Translations under genes and position numbers: made by a program
Shown: positions 36,407-50,508 of the stretch, one piece after another
Numbering within the stretch: position 1 is the stretch's first letter
Layout: each line of letters opens with the position of its first letter
Notes under the pieces: model-generated
The model's input: only the letters and a program-made list of their open reading frames with translations
Told to the model about the DNA's origin: nothing
Databases searched by the model: none
Source of the DNA: Unio delphinus
Lineage: Eukaryota; Mollusca; Bivalvia; Unionida; Unionidae
DNA: 64,000 nucleotides
Assembly: GCA_029339505.1 (NCBI GenBank)
Contig: JAQISU010000233.1
Span: forward strand, 6,433,501 to 6,497,500
Reading direction: 5' to 3'

Positions 36407-37845
36407 ACGACATAGTCTAAAACCATTAAGTACATGGGTGATTTTTTTAAAACGTTTACCTGCACGATATTTCACGATTTTCAAAATATGCAGCTTGATA
36501 CTTTGTATCATTCTTTTATTATTATGTTTCTTCATATTAAGACATATAACAATTTGACAAGCAGATGTGTAATGAAATTTGAGTAATTGGTCAGATGATT
36601 TCCTGTATGTTTAGCATTAATACATTTTGTATAGCAGGCATAAAACACATACATGAAAGAAAGAAAGAATGAGTTTAAAAAAGGGTAGAGTATAAGATAC
36701 AAATGACAAGCAAACACGCCAGATAAAGAAATGTAACGGCAATCAAGATTATTATTCTATGAACAACCAATTAAAAAGTATTTATCATTTTTTAAAACTA
36801 ATTTTTATTCAGTTCAAATGCAACATTAAGGGAGTAAAGCTTCAACAATTTAGCAGACAAAGGAAACAGCAACGGACGTGTGAAAGCCTCTTACTTGAGC
36901 CCCCTCCCCCACTAATCTTCCGTTGGCCACTGGAATAAACCCGGATGTTCTAATCGTACTGAGAACAAAGGAAATCCGCCAATTGTTCGAAAGCATCTCA
37001 GAAATTTCACAATAGTAAAATTCTCTACTATGCTATATTAATTACAACGTCATAATTGACAAATCGCATGTTCCTCAAATGTACAAATTGAATACTGTAC
37101 TTAATTGTATCCCGTCTTACACAATGTCTTGTAGCAAAGGGATATGTGCAATTAACGTAGTTGTGGTTTACATATTAAGAAAGATTTAAATGGGTAAGGT
37201 AAAGTTCTGTACTGTTTGCTCGTCAATCAGTTAATTATACCAATCAGTCAATGCTGTTTGCCGAACATCATTATTTAACTATCTATTTCTTCGAATTTTC
37301 TTTTCAGTTTACGTCATATATAATTAGTAAAATTTTGAACATTCAGTATTGATTGGCATGTCATCTGACAGGAAGGAGACAAACAGAAGCATGCGAATTA
37401 ATATCTGTCATTTAAATATATTTCCGGTTTGTCTTTTTACCCAGCCCACTCACCGTATTGACTACATACATTTTAAGAATTCGATGCTGAAAATAGTACA
37501 TATCCACATGCCTGTTGCCTGTAGGTATGAAGTATACATACTGAGTACAAATCGTAGTCTTTGTTTTGTTTATCCTTGGTCTGTGCTAATCAGGAAGGCA
37601 AGATTTTCGTCCTTTCTGTCGGGTCTTTTTAAGGATTATCTTAATTCGATTTCACCGAACTGGTAAGAGAAAAGGCTTTTCTGCGGTTTTACTTACTCTT
37701 CAAAAGACGAATTGTTGCGAACTTGATTGATCCCACTGAATTTAGCAAGCCTCTATTTATAACAAAATTGGATTAAAGATTATCCGTATCTTGCTACATT
37801 CTTTCTTTACCATCGCCACGCTTTCTGTTAGGACAATTAATCCGT
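36407..37845. other. Unassigned sequence
   Basis: No convincing gene. An open frame at 37349-37666 has no recognisable domain. Confidence 0.45.
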
Positions 37846-38040
37846 AACCGTCCAACCCAGTCACATTATCCTGACACCAGGCCGACCAGTCCCAATACTA
37901 ACCTCCTAATGCTGAGCGCCAAGCGAGGCAGCTGTTTGTACCATTTTTGTAAGCCTTTCGTATGACTCAGACGGGAATCGAACCCACGATCTCCAGCTTC
38001 CGCGGCAAACGCCCTAACCACTAGGCCACCGGAGCAGTTG
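37846..38040 (-). mobile_element. tRNA-derived SINE, family 1, 5' two-thirds
   Basis: Reading in reverse: tRNA head with GGTGGCCTAGTGGTTAGGGC and GGGTTCGATTCCC, then the body to GACTGGGTTGGACGG. The 3' end is missing. Confidence 0.85.
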
Positions 38041-38337
38041 CTTTCCTTAGTAAGGGTTGGCTTCGTTTCTCTGCTTTAAGGCAAACAAACAAAATTAGGT
38101 TATTAAGTGTAGGACAAGTGGGGTAATGTGTAATGCCCAATGACACACTATGATAGTGGGCACAAGCTCGTCCTAAACTAAGATTCAAACTAGCACCCTT
38201 TCGTCCTGTACGCTAACCTCTGAGCCACCGTACATTGTGTGTTATCATAAGAATAGTATACATGAAATATGATTTCTAGTTATGCATGTAAAACATAAGG
38301 AAATTGAGATGAATTGAAAGTGCCACTGAATAGTAAT

Positions 38338-38338
38338 A

Positions 38339-38417
<79 letters not shown>
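38338..38417. repeat. (AAT)n microsatellite
   Basis: About 80 bases of AAT repeats. Confidence 0.97.
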
Positions 38418-39378
<961 letters not shown>

Positions 39379-39821
39379 TACGAAAGGTTGCAAAAAAAAA
39401 TCATGGCTGTTTCGACAGGATTTTAACTTTTACATTTATTATGTCAGACTGGTTTATTTGAACTTGTTGAAAAAAAAATCTCTGATTTCTGAACATGTTA
39501 TTGGAAGGACATGCTATTACAGCAATAGTACGTGATACTGTTCGAGAACAGTACAATATATTGTTAATTTATGATTTATAATTATATACAGATATAGTTC
39601 CTAATGATTTTTTAAAAAATTACATATATAATGGTAGATAACATCAGAGAAATGGAGATGGAATAAAGTGGTCATATAATTTTTCTTTAATTGTACTATT
39701 GTATATCACGACCTTATCATAATATATTATAGTTCTACTTCATTTAGTATATGTTTAATTTGATAGGCAAACCTTTCCCTATTCTACGCTTGATGTAGTA
39801 AGACCAGTTTTCCATATCATA

Positions 39822-40690
39822 AGTGATTTGGTAGCCCAGTATTTATAATATAAGTATGACTTGGTAGGCCCAGTATTTATATAAGTTTGATTTGGTAGGC
39901 CCAGTATTCCTAATATACGTTTGATTTGGTAGGCCCAGTATTCCTAATATACGTTTGATTTGGTAGGCCCAGTATTCCTAATATACGTTTGATTTAGTAG
40001 GCCCAGTATTCCTAATATACGTTTGATTTAGTAGGCCCAGTATTCCTAATATATGTTTGATTTAGTAGGCCCATTATTCCTAATATACGTTTGATTTGGT
40101 AGGCCCATTATTCCTAATATACGTTTGATTTGGTAGGCCCAGTATTCCTAATATACGTTTGATTTAGTAGGCCCAGTATTCCTAATATATGTTTGATTTA
40201 GTAGGCCCAGTATTCCTAATATTCGTTTGATTTGGTAGGCCCAGTATTCATAATATACGTTTGATTTAGTAGGCCCAGTATTCCTAATATACGTTTGATT
40301 TAGTAGTCCCAGTATTCCTAATACGTTTGATTTGGTAAGCCCAGTATTCCTAATATACGTTTGATTTAGTAGGCCCAGTATTCCTAATATACGTTTGATT
40401 TAGTAGGCCCAGTATTCCTAATATACGTTTGATTTAGTAGGCCCAGTATTCCTAATATACGTTTGATTTGGTCGGCCCAGTATTTATAATATACGTTTGA
40501 TTTGGTAAGCCCAGTACTCCTAATATACGTTTGATTTGGTAGGCCCAGTATTTATAATATACGTTTGATTTGGTAGGTCCAGTATTTATAATATACATTT
40601 GATTTGGTAGGCCCAGTATTTATAATATACGTTTGATTTGGTAGGCCCAGTATTCCTAATATATGTTTAATTTGGTAGGCCCCATTTTCC
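39822..40690. repeat. Minisatellite with 34-bp unit
   Basis: About 25 units of ATTCCTAATATACGTTTGAT + TTGGTAGGCCCAGT. The right end uses a TTTATAATATACG variant. Confidence 0.97.
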
Positions 40691-41102
40691 TTATTATATG
40701 TTATAGCAGATTCACTTATTGTGTTTAAAGAAATTCTGACCTAACCTTATGATCTGCGCCCCTCCCATCTCTCAGCACGTTATTGTATGAAGTGGAACAT
40801 TATCAAGCACATACAATTTGTATGCATGTTTTAACTTTATAGATATTTTTACGGAACGTAAATTTGATGTTTTCTAAGTGCTTTGTTTGATGAGTGCCAT
40901 TGCTAATTCAGCATCATATTGCGTTACAGATTTAAAAAAAAAAGAAATACTGTATTTATCTTTTGCAAAGAAATTGAAATATATGTACTACCAAATTTTG
41001 CATTCTAAACCAGGTGCCATTTTTAAAATAAAAAGCACATAAGTCCAAGATATTTATATCAATCTATAACCTTGAGTGATTTGTTCCCACAAAACCTATA
41101 CT

Positions 41103-41107
<5 letters not shown>

Positions 41108-41192
<85 letters not shown>
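41108..41192. repeat. (AT)n microsatellite
   Basis: About 85 bases. Flanks 40691-41107 and 41193-41639 show no recognisable gene. Confidence 0.98.
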
Positions 41193-41196
<4 letters not shown>

Positions 41197-41639
41197 AACG
41201 AATCCAAAATCCTTTAGTTTTTTTCTTCTTCCACATATTAAAGTCTTAATCTAACTGCAACCACAACTAAATTTGAGATGTTTAGAAGCTTGGTTTTCTT
41301 GAACGCATTATCTCCCTCTACGTCCCCTCTAGAGTGGGAGTGTTGTGTTCGCATGTATAGTTCACTGTCTTCTGTTTTTGGGGATTTCCTGGTTTTTCTA
41401 CTTGGAAATATATTCTGCGCCATCTATCAGGCACAAACATTTGATGGGCATTTTACGCGTGTGTTTCGGATTTATATGTTTAGTGCATTCTAAGCCACTT
41501 AAGCAGTTTGCAAGATCCATCAAGGACCGGATTCATGTAAAATTGAAAACGTGGATCCAGCAGAAAGTTCTGAAATAAATGTTTAGACTTATTGTCCAAT
41601 ATCACTGACTTTTATTTTTATCTCACAGCAATCATTGAT

Positions 41640-42916
41640 GCAACTTTAAACACCTGTATAAGAACAAAGGAAATCTTCAGGTTTGTGACAACTGCCGATG
41701 CAACTCTTTGCTCTCGATCGTAGGCAAGGTACTCGCCAAGATTCTCCTAAACCATCTCACATCACACTTTGACCATGGACTCCTACCAGAAAGCCAGTGG
41801 TGATTCCGAAAGTAGCGTGTAACCATCGACATGGTGTTCGCTGTTATACAATTGCAAAATAAAAGAATACTGACACTGTTAGCAGAGTGGGCCTGTGTGA
41901 GTTCATGGTCAAGTACGGATGCCCAAGGAAATCACCATGTTGCAATAATTCCACGACGGCATGGATGCTCGAGTACGTAATAATGGTGAGACATCAGATC
42001 CCTTTCGTGTCTCAAATGGAGTGAAATAGAGCTGTGTACCGGTGCCAACACTTTTCGGTACCAAGTTCTCAGTCATGCTCACTAATGCCTTCAGTGATGG
42101 TGACGTGAGAATCAGCAATGGGTACCGAATTTATGGCAAACTGTTCAACCGTAGGAGGTTTCAAGCAAAAACTGTGGTCACAACATACATCATCAGATAC
42201 TTTCCTTTTGCTGATGAGTGCACCCGCAATGTTAGCTCTGAAGCTGACATGCAATGTTGCGTCGAAACGTTTTCTGATGCTTGCTCAGATGTCGGACTTA
42301 CAATGAACACTAACGCGACGAAAATAATGTATTAGCCACACCCTGGAAAACCGTATGTTGAGGCAAATATTACAGTCAAAGTCTACCAACTGAGCGCATT
42401 GAACAGGTTTACCTATTTTGGTAGCACTCTGTCCCAGAATGTCGCAATAGATGACGCAGTTAATGCCAGGATTGCAAAGGCCAACGCAGCATTCGGGGCA
42501 GACTACACGCCGAGGTCTGGACCACAAGAAGCATTAGTCTACAGACAAAGGTGTATAGAGCGATAGTATTACTTGTAGCCACCGGCTTCCATAAAATCCC
42601 TCTTTTATGGCAATCTTGAACAAGGTATACGAAACAAAAGAGATCAGAGACAAAGCCACACGGACAACCTGACAATGTCATTGAAAAACTTTGGCATTAG
42701 CTATGACACGTGGGAGTAGACTATCCACGACAGGGTTATGTGACGCTCTTCTATCATAAAAGATGCTGTAGCTTGCGAGCCAACAGGACAAACACGACAG
42801 AACGAAGGAAGCGGGCCAAGATTCGTGAACCAGTAGCCTCAGGATCAGCGTTGCTACCATCCACAACATATTCAGGTCACACATCGGCCTCATCAGCCGC
42901 CTACGCACCCACAAAC
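41640..42916 (+). pseudogene. Non-LTR retrotransposon remnant, 3' half of the reverse transcriptase to the C terminus
   Basis: Frame-shifted translation reads LYKNKGN..., SLLSIVGKVLAKILLNHL, TSHFDHGLLPESQW, VTIDMVFAVIQLQNK, later NRTNTTERRKRAK and finally FRSHIGLISRLRTHK. These match, in order, the RT core and the zinc-finger-like tail of a widespread animal LINE family whose proteins carry YKNKGDRSDCNNYRGISLLS and SRIGL.SH.RTH (recalled, not searched). Multiple stops and frameshifts; a short deletion removed the CxxC half of the final finger. The catalytic Asp pair region falls near 42190-42220 (FADEC-like text), so it is degraded. Confidence 0.8.
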
Positions 42917-43398
<482 letters not shown>

Positions 43399-44301
43399 CG
43401 TTGATACATATCGCTTACATATTATTCCATTTTCGTGAGAAGTCCAAGAAAGAGAGAATTTATATCATTTGTAATTAAGGTCTGGTTTATCAGTTTCAGA
43501 AGAACAAAAACGTAGGATTTTTTTCGAGAAAAATATAATGATGGATGGAAGAAGCAATAGAGACAAGGAGGAAAAGGTTTGCTACCCCATTACAACTCCA
43601 GTGCCGTTACCAACAGTATCAAAAATGATCATCGTTAGTACCTTATTCGTTGAGCAATATATCAGAATTCACGGTACCACGTGTTTTTTTTTTTTTTTAT
43701 AGACATATGATCTGAAAGTATGTACCAAATAACAGTTTCTCATTAAATTAAATTTATTGATGCAAATACAGCATAATTTGTTTAACGTGCACATAATACA
43801 ATGTATACAAAACCCCACATTAATGTATAATTAAAATGACGTCAGACTCTATGCAAGTCAAATCTTTAAATTTACCGCCCTTAACGCTGGTCCGATTGCA
43901 TGGATGACATTGGCCGAAAGCAATTTACAGTCGAGTTTACGTCAAAACGATGTTAGGCATCTGTTGGATACCTATGTCCGTAGAGGTAGGCCCATGAGCA
44001 GGTGATAGTGGTTGTCATACACGCCAAATATACCTAAAGGGTATGTATACCAAATGTGCCATAGATATAAAGTGGCAGACATCCCATATCCATCATTTTC
44101 AGATAAATGGGGTATGACATTTATTTTGGTTATGACGATTGTTTTAAAAATATAGTAGCAGTGACTTATAAATAACGCAACAAGGTCATTAACATAATAC
44201 AAAAAGCTATACTGAAATCGTCTGCAAACAGTTAATTGTACAAAACTGCATTTGAATGTCAGAATCACAACACTAAAATCTACGATACATAACAACAACA
44301 G

Positions 44302-44305
<4 letters not shown>
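43399..44305. other. Unassigned sequence
   Basis: Nothing recognisable apart from a T-run at 43685-43700. Confidence 0.5.

Positions 44306-44363
<58 letters not shown>
44306..44363. repeat. (AAT)n microsatellite
   Basis: About 58 bases of AAT repeats. Confidence 0.96.
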
Positions 44364-44424
44364 TCGCTGTTATCATCGTCATGATAAGGTCGCACTATCA
44401 TATAATGATCAGATGTAAAGCAAA

Positions 44425-45198
44425 TATAATAACATGTAAAGATAATAACATGTTAAGATAATAATATCTAACGAGAATAACATTAAAAAATAATGCCATG
44501 TAAAGTTAATAACATGTAAATGTAATAACATGTAAAGGTAATAACATGTAAAGGTAATAACATGTAAAGATATTAACATGTAAAGAGAATAACATGTAAA
44601 GATATTAACATGTAATGGTAATAGCATGTAAAGGTAATAAAATGTAAAGGGGAAAAACATGTAAAGAAAGTTTTTCTAAAGGTAATAACATGTAAAGATA
44701 ATAACATGTAAAGATAATGCCATGTAAAGGTAATAACATGTAAAGATAATAACATGTCAAGATAATGCCATGTAAAGGTAATAACATGAAAAGATAATAA
44801 CATGTAAAGATAATAACATGTAAAGAAAATTTTTCTAAAGGTAATAACATGTAAAGGTAATAACATGAAAAGATAATAACATGTAAAGATAATAACATGT
44901 AAAGAAAATTTTTCTAAAGGTAATAACATGTAAAGATAATAACATGTAAAGATAATGCCATGTAAAGGTAATAACATGTAAAGATAATAACATGTAAAGA
45001 TAATACCATGTAAACGTAATAAGATGAAAAGATAATAACATGCAAAGATAATAACATGAAAAGAGAATAACATGTAAAGATTTTTTTTTAAAGGTAATAA
45101 CATGTAAAGATAATAACATGTAAAGATAATGCCATGTAAAGGTAATAACACGTAAAGATAATAACATGTAAAGATAATAGCCTGTAAAGATAAGTAAA
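44425..45198. repeat. Minisatellite with 16-bp unit
   Basis: Units of AACATGTAAAGATAAT, with GGTAAT and TGCCATG variants and an interspersed GAAAATTTTTCTAAAGGTAAT-type spacer that recurs (44824, 44905, 45078). Three units equal 16 codons, which yields long minus-strand open frames of Leu/Tyr/Cys that are not genes. Confidence 0.95.
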
Positions 45199-45222
45199 CT
45201 ACAATGGTGTCCCAACTAAAAG

Positions 45223-45418
45223 TCTATATTCATATTCAAATACATCCCCCTCCAAACACCCACACCTACTGACAGTCACCATTTATATTCAAAATACCGC
45301 CCCCTCCATACACCCGTTCTCATTGACAATCTCCATTTATATTCAAAATACCGCACCCTCCACACACCCATCTCCATTGACAATCTCCATTTATATTCAA
45401 ATTAACACCCCTCCATAT
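45223..45418. repeat. Imperfect tandem repeat, unit near 58 bp
   Basis: About 3.5 units of CCATTTATATTCAAAATACC followed by CCCTCCA..., ACACCC and TTGACAATCT. Confidence 0.88.
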
Positions 45419-45472
45419 TCTCGTGCTCATACTACCCCCTCCCCATTAATTGCTACCGCCCCCCCCCCACTG

Positions 45473-45686
45473 GGTCAGTTTTCAACAGTGGATAGCCATA
45501 CATGGCGACCAGTATATATATTCGATGAAGTTCCTAGGAAAACTCAAGGAAAAACAACCGACCCACGGGAAAGTATTGGCAAGCTTTCTCACATACCCAC
45601 GTTGACCGAGTATGAGGCAGGAACAAGGCATACTGAGGTGAGATGCCAGGGATATGTACTTAGATACTCTGCCATCCGGGGCCCAA
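45473..45686 (-). mobile_element. tRNA-derived SINE, family 2
   Basis: On the minus strand it begins GGGCCCCGGATGGC, passes GTGGGTATGTGAGAAAGCTT and ends in the GGTCGCCATGTATGGCTATC region. The same landmarks occur at 60987-61220. Confidence 0.78.
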
Positions 45687-46747
45687 TTTGAAAAAAATGC
45701 ATTTGAAATTGAAATTGTGTGTCAATCTGACTTTTTAACTCATTGTTAACAATGAACTTAAAGGCAAAAGAAAAAAGAGTAAATGGATATCGAAGAGCTT
45801 TGTATTCCTCCTGTTCTTATTTCATTCCAAACTGTTATACATGTATAGTTAGATATTCAGCTTTCAATTAATAAAGAAAAATAAAAATAGCCCCCCCCCC
45901 CCCCCTTCGCATCTTAAATTAAAAAAGTAGCCACGAATCTAGCCTGAACTGAGATGGGTAGAGGTCAAAAGAAGGATAAAGTGTGCACGGAATTAACATT
46001 GGCGCTTAATGTTCTCCGCAACGAAACTTTGCTTCTCGGTTTCCGAGATTTCATTGTGACTCGAAGTTGGCGGGTCTTTGTTTAAATAATACGTTCCTGC
46101 AATATGGTTAGATAACGGATGTCAGCTTTTACAGGTAAATGGGATTGCACAATCTAGATTAAACAACACCTGGCAAAGCCAAACAATGCTGACCTGTGTT
46201 CAATAAATAATGACACTACACAGAATTCCACAAAACAAGCACACAAAAAATGAAAACTAAGCAGATGGGTTGCATGAGAAAAAGACTATCAATTATCAAA
46301 CTTCCATGTTTTTCACGATCATTACATGAGTAGAAAGGGCATGCGGTATTAACCATGTACATCCATCGACTCGTCTCTCAATCTGCCTTCTGCCTCTTGG
46401 TTACGTTTACGTTAAGACCCGTTTCCAGGAAAGCATTTAAAGCATTTACATTTTTTCTCCTTTTTGGAAGATTTTTTTTTTTAAACAAACACAAACGTTT
46501 TGACCAGTGCATCTGAACAAATGTGGTCGATAACAAATATCCCGTTTGAATGAGATGGATGACAAAGCATGCATAATGTCTTAAAAGGGTGCTAGTGTTT
46601 AGTTTCCCTGGTACTATCGCTTTATACCAAAGCCGTATCTGTCTTAATCCCGTTTGCGAAATAGGAAAAGGGTTTGTTGAAATTGTCACTCCATCTCTCT
46701 TGGCTGTTAGAGAGGGTTTTTGAGTATATTGCATTAAAACCAGTTAC
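45687..46747. other. Unassigned sequence
   Basis: A C-run at 45892-45905. The minus-strand frame at 46378-46734 has no recognisable domain. Confidence 0.45.
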
Positions 46748-46755
46748 ATAGTAGG

Positions 46756-47746
46756 CAGTCCCGGATTACCCATTAGGCAGAGTAGGCAACTGCCTATGGG
46801 CCCCGCGACTTTTATGGGCCCCCATGAGACCGTGACCGTGGGTCTGGGGCCCCAAAAGTTTGACCACCCAAGTTTCATATATTTAATATATGCATATCCT
46901 ATTACATATTCTCTCTATAGAAACAAGTGTTTTTTCTCTGGATACTATATCCTAGCTTTATCTCTCATGGCTATATCCCATAATAGCCATGAATCCCAAA
47001 TTAAGGGACTTAAATTAATTTTGGAATTTTTATTAAATTAAATAATTAAAGGCCGGGCAAATTGAGACAGGAACTGTACAGCCAAATAAATTTGTACAGT
47101 TTCTGCCTCAAGGAAAACGGAACTATCACATATTAAACTAGATAAATTGAGACACACGTAACCTTTTAAAATAACACACCTCAATTTATTCTAAATTCGA
47201 AAAACAATAAAATTTAAATAATTCAATTTAAATCTTTTATCTTCCATATTGGAGAGGATAAAAACAAAATAAGGCAACTGGTAATGATTTGAAAAAAAGA
47301 TACGGCCATCCTGAACACAAATACGAGTATATAATATACTCTTATAGCAAACACACAAATAGCACCATACATATAACATACACCAGGATAATAAGGACCA
47401 CTAGCCATGGTCAACAAAGTGAAAAGTAACCTAATATAGTGGGTAGGTCAAATCCCAACTAGTAAGGAGTACTTAGAAATACACTAGGGCATTGAAAAAT
47501 ACCCCTTGTCATATATCTATAACCCCGATGGGGAAAAATTAAATGGTCTTTAGTATTAAAGAATAATATAAAAAACAACATAAAAACATCGGGGGGTACA
47601 CACAGACAAATAAACGTTTTTTTTTTATTTTTTGATTGGGAGGGGGGGGGGCATTTGTCTGGTGCCCCCCCCCCCCCCAAAAAAAAAAAAAACAACAACA
47701 AAAGTTTGACTGCCTATGGGCCTCCACGGCCCTTAATCCAGCGCTG
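46756..47746. mobile_element. Complete 991-bp hAT-like non-autonomous element
   Basis: Perfect 8-bp target duplications ATAGTAGG at 46748-46755 and 47747-47754. The ends are CAGTCCCGGATTA and, reversed, CAGCGCTGGATTA (inverted with three mismatches), followed inside by GGCAACTGCCTATGGGCCCC / GACTGCCTATGGGCCTCC-type subterminal repeats. Terminal CAG and an 8-bp duplication fit hAT. No transposase frame. It carries an internal hairpin (47062-47111) and a G/C-run plus A-run near 47640-47692. Confidence 0.9.
47062..47111. repeat. Inverted repeat inside the hAT-like element
   Basis: Arms of 19 bases (TTGAGACAGGAACTGTACA and its near reverse complement, two mismatches) around a 12-base loop. Confidence 0.8.
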
Positions 47747-47872
47747 ATAGTAGGGTCTTATGGCACATGCACCAAGGCAGCTGAAGTAAAGTGACTTAAA
47801 GAAACCACGGTAGCTGACCTGAGCTGACCCTAAACCTACGGTAGGACAGAACCCTTCTAATGGACAGTCAGA

Positions 47873-48072
47873 CGTTGTTGTTGTTATGAGTTTAGCGCCA
47901 TTTTCCAGCACGGGACAGGCTATACATGGCGGCCAGGATAAGTAGCGGAGGAAGAAGCCATAAACCCCCACCCCCACCCCGAAATAACCACACTGACCCA
48001 CGAGAAGCTACCGCTAAGCTTTCTCACATACCAACATTGGCAGAGATCGAGACTCAAACCTACGCAGAGATG
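47873..48072 (-). mobile_element. tRNA-derived SINE, family 2
   Basis: The (GTT)n tail, GCGCCATTTTCCAGCACGG, GCTATACATGGCGGCC, GAGAAGC and CTTTCTCACATACCAACATT landmarks match the other family 2 copies. The head is truncated at the tetranucleotide array. Confidence 0.82.
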
Positions 48073-48103
<31 letters not shown>

Positions 48104-48157
48104 TGTATGTATGTATGTATGTATGTATGTATGTATGTATGTATGTATGTATGTATG
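48073..48157. repeat. (ATGT)n microsatellite
   Basis: About 21 units lie between two SINEs of opposite orientation. Confidence 0.98.
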
Positions 48158-48337
48158 CATTAAGACGTTAGTATTAGGACTGGTCAGTTTGATGTTAGGA
48201 TAATATGACTCGGTTGGACATCAGGCCACATATCTGCGGCAGTGCTAGACATCACTATAAACTGCCACACCTCAGACATTGTTTCAATGTGACTGAAAAA
48301 GTGTTATAGCTACGTTAAAATCCAAATCACACACATA
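48158..48337 (+). mobile_element. tRNA-derived SINE, family 1, 3' part
   Basis: It starts inside the body at ATTAAGACGTTAGTATTAGG and ends with AAATCACACACATAT. The tRNA head is absent. Confidence 0.85.
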
Positions 48338-48356
48338 TACCTCATTAATATTATTG

Positions 48357-48430
48357 TTAATCTTCTTCTTCTTCTTCTTCTTCTTTTTCTTCTTCTTCTT
48401 CTTCTTTTTCTTTTTCTTCTTCTTCTTCTT

Positions 48431-48511
<81 letters not shown>

Positions 48512-48512
48512 T
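48357..48512. repeat. Compound (CTT)n(ATT)n microsatellite
   Basis: CTT repeats with a few TTT interruptions to about 48460, then ATT repeats. Confidence 0.97.
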
Positions 48513-49280
48513 ATGGTGCTGTTGTATTACTTCAAAGTTACTGACAAACCCAATTAAGAATCTAGTAGGGCATAACCCATAAGTCATTAGTTTATTAGCC
48601 TAAAGTCTGGATCCCTGGGCTAGTCGCCCAATTATTTAGCATGTTTGTAAATTGTTTCTTTGTTGTTGTTTTTTTAAATTATTTTGTTTGGGTAAGGAAT
48701 AGATTTTATGACACGTTTGTAAAACAAAATTAAGGAATCTTTTCGCACAATTTTTCTTACAGCCTAAAAGTTTTAATGCCCACGTATCAGATATGGCTAC
48801 CGTCGTTGCCCAGTCCTTTAAAAATTATTTTCAAATTCTCTCAATCCTATTAACAATGCAATTTATCCAGTCAACTATGATACATTTTCTATAAATATAG
48901 CAACTTGTGCGCGTTATAATGTCCTGCAAAATTCCAGTTTATAAAGGAAGATCAAATGTATTAAAGGAATGGAAAATATATCACAACGACAATTACTATT
49001 TTGCGTAAAAGCCGATGAACAGTTTTGAAAACCTTCAATTTAAAATTTGATCTTAACTGTTCAGTGAATTCGTACGTCATATTGTCAAAATGAAGTTTTA
49101 GCCAAATCAATTAAAATGGGCAGTATATGTGGCAATGTAAGGATGTGGAGTGCCTTTTCTGTATTTATCAGGTATAATTTTAAGTCTGAGGTAATACAAT
49201 AAGCATTTAAGTTTCATTCATACTTTCGTATAAAAAAAAACAGCTGTCTGAATGTTAAGTATGATTGCCATACGATCGCG
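48513..49280. other. Unassigned sequence
   Basis: No gene or element recognised. Confidence 0.5.
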
Positions 49281-50508
49281 CATTTAATAAGGGATACGGT
49301 AACAAGCATTTAAATGGGATAAGGTAACAAGTATTTAATAAGAGATAAGGTAACAAGCATTTAAAAAGGGCTAAGGTAACAAACATTTAATAAGGGATAC
49401 GGTAACAAGCATTTAAAAAGGGATAAGGTAACAAGTATTTAATAAGGGATAAGGTAACCAGCATTTATAAAGGGAAAAGGTAATAAGTATTTAAAAAGGG
49501 ATAAGGCAACAAACATTTAATAAGGGATAAGGTAACAAACATTTAATAAGGGATAAGGTAACATCCATTTAATAAGGGATAAGGTAACATCCATTTAATA
49601 AAGGATAAGGTAACAAGTATTTAATAAGAGATAAGGTAACCAGCATTTATAAAGAGAAAAGGTAATAAGTATTTAAAAAGGGATAAGGTAACAAACATTT
49701 AATAAGGGATAAGGTAACAAACATTTAATAAGGGATAAGGTAACATCCATTTAATAAGGGATAAGGTAACATCCATTTAATAAGGGATAATGGTAACAAG
49801 CATTTAATAAGGGATAAGGTAACAAGCATTTAAAAAGGGATAAAGTAACATCCATTTAATAAGGGATAAGGTAACATCCATTTAATAAGGGATAAGATAA
49901 CATCCATTTAAAAAGGGATAAGGTAACAAACATTTAATAAGAGATACGGTAACAAACATTTAATAAGGGATAAGGTAACATCCATTTAATAAGGGATAAG
50001 GTAACATCCATTTAATAAGGGATAAAGTAACATCCATTTAATAAGAGATAAGGTAACAAACATTTAATAAGGGATAAGGTAACAAACATTTAATAAGGGA
50101 TAAGGTAACATCCATTTAATAAGAGATAAGATAACATCCATTTAATAAGGGATAAGGTAAGAAGCATTTAATAAGGGATAAGTAAAGTAGCATTTAAAAA
50201 GGGATAAGGTAACAAACATTTAATAAGAGATAAGGTAACATCCATTTAATAAGGGATAAGGTAACAAACATTTAATAAGAGATAAGGTAACAAGCATTTA
50301 ATAAGGGATAAGGTAACAAGCATTTAATAAGGGATAAGGTAACAAGCATTTAATAAGGGATGAGGTAACAAACATTTAATAAGGGATAAGGTAACAAGCA
50401 TTTAATAAGGGATAAGGTAACAAGCATTTAATAAGAGATAAGGTAACATCCATTTATTAAGGGATAAGGTAAGAAGCATTTAATAAGGGATGAGGTAACC
50501 AGAATTTA
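49281..50508. repeat. Minisatellite with 26-bp unit
   Basis: About 47 units of GGGATAAGGTAACAAGCATT + TAATAA. Two main variants, AACAAACATT and AACATCCATT, occur in blocks, a sign of local amplification. Confidence 0.97.

Noticed and set aside
44573..45151. Long minus-strand open frame rich in Leu, Tyr and Cys
   Set aside because: It is a translation of a 16-bp tandem repeat (three units equal 16 codons); several overlapping frames are open for the same reason.
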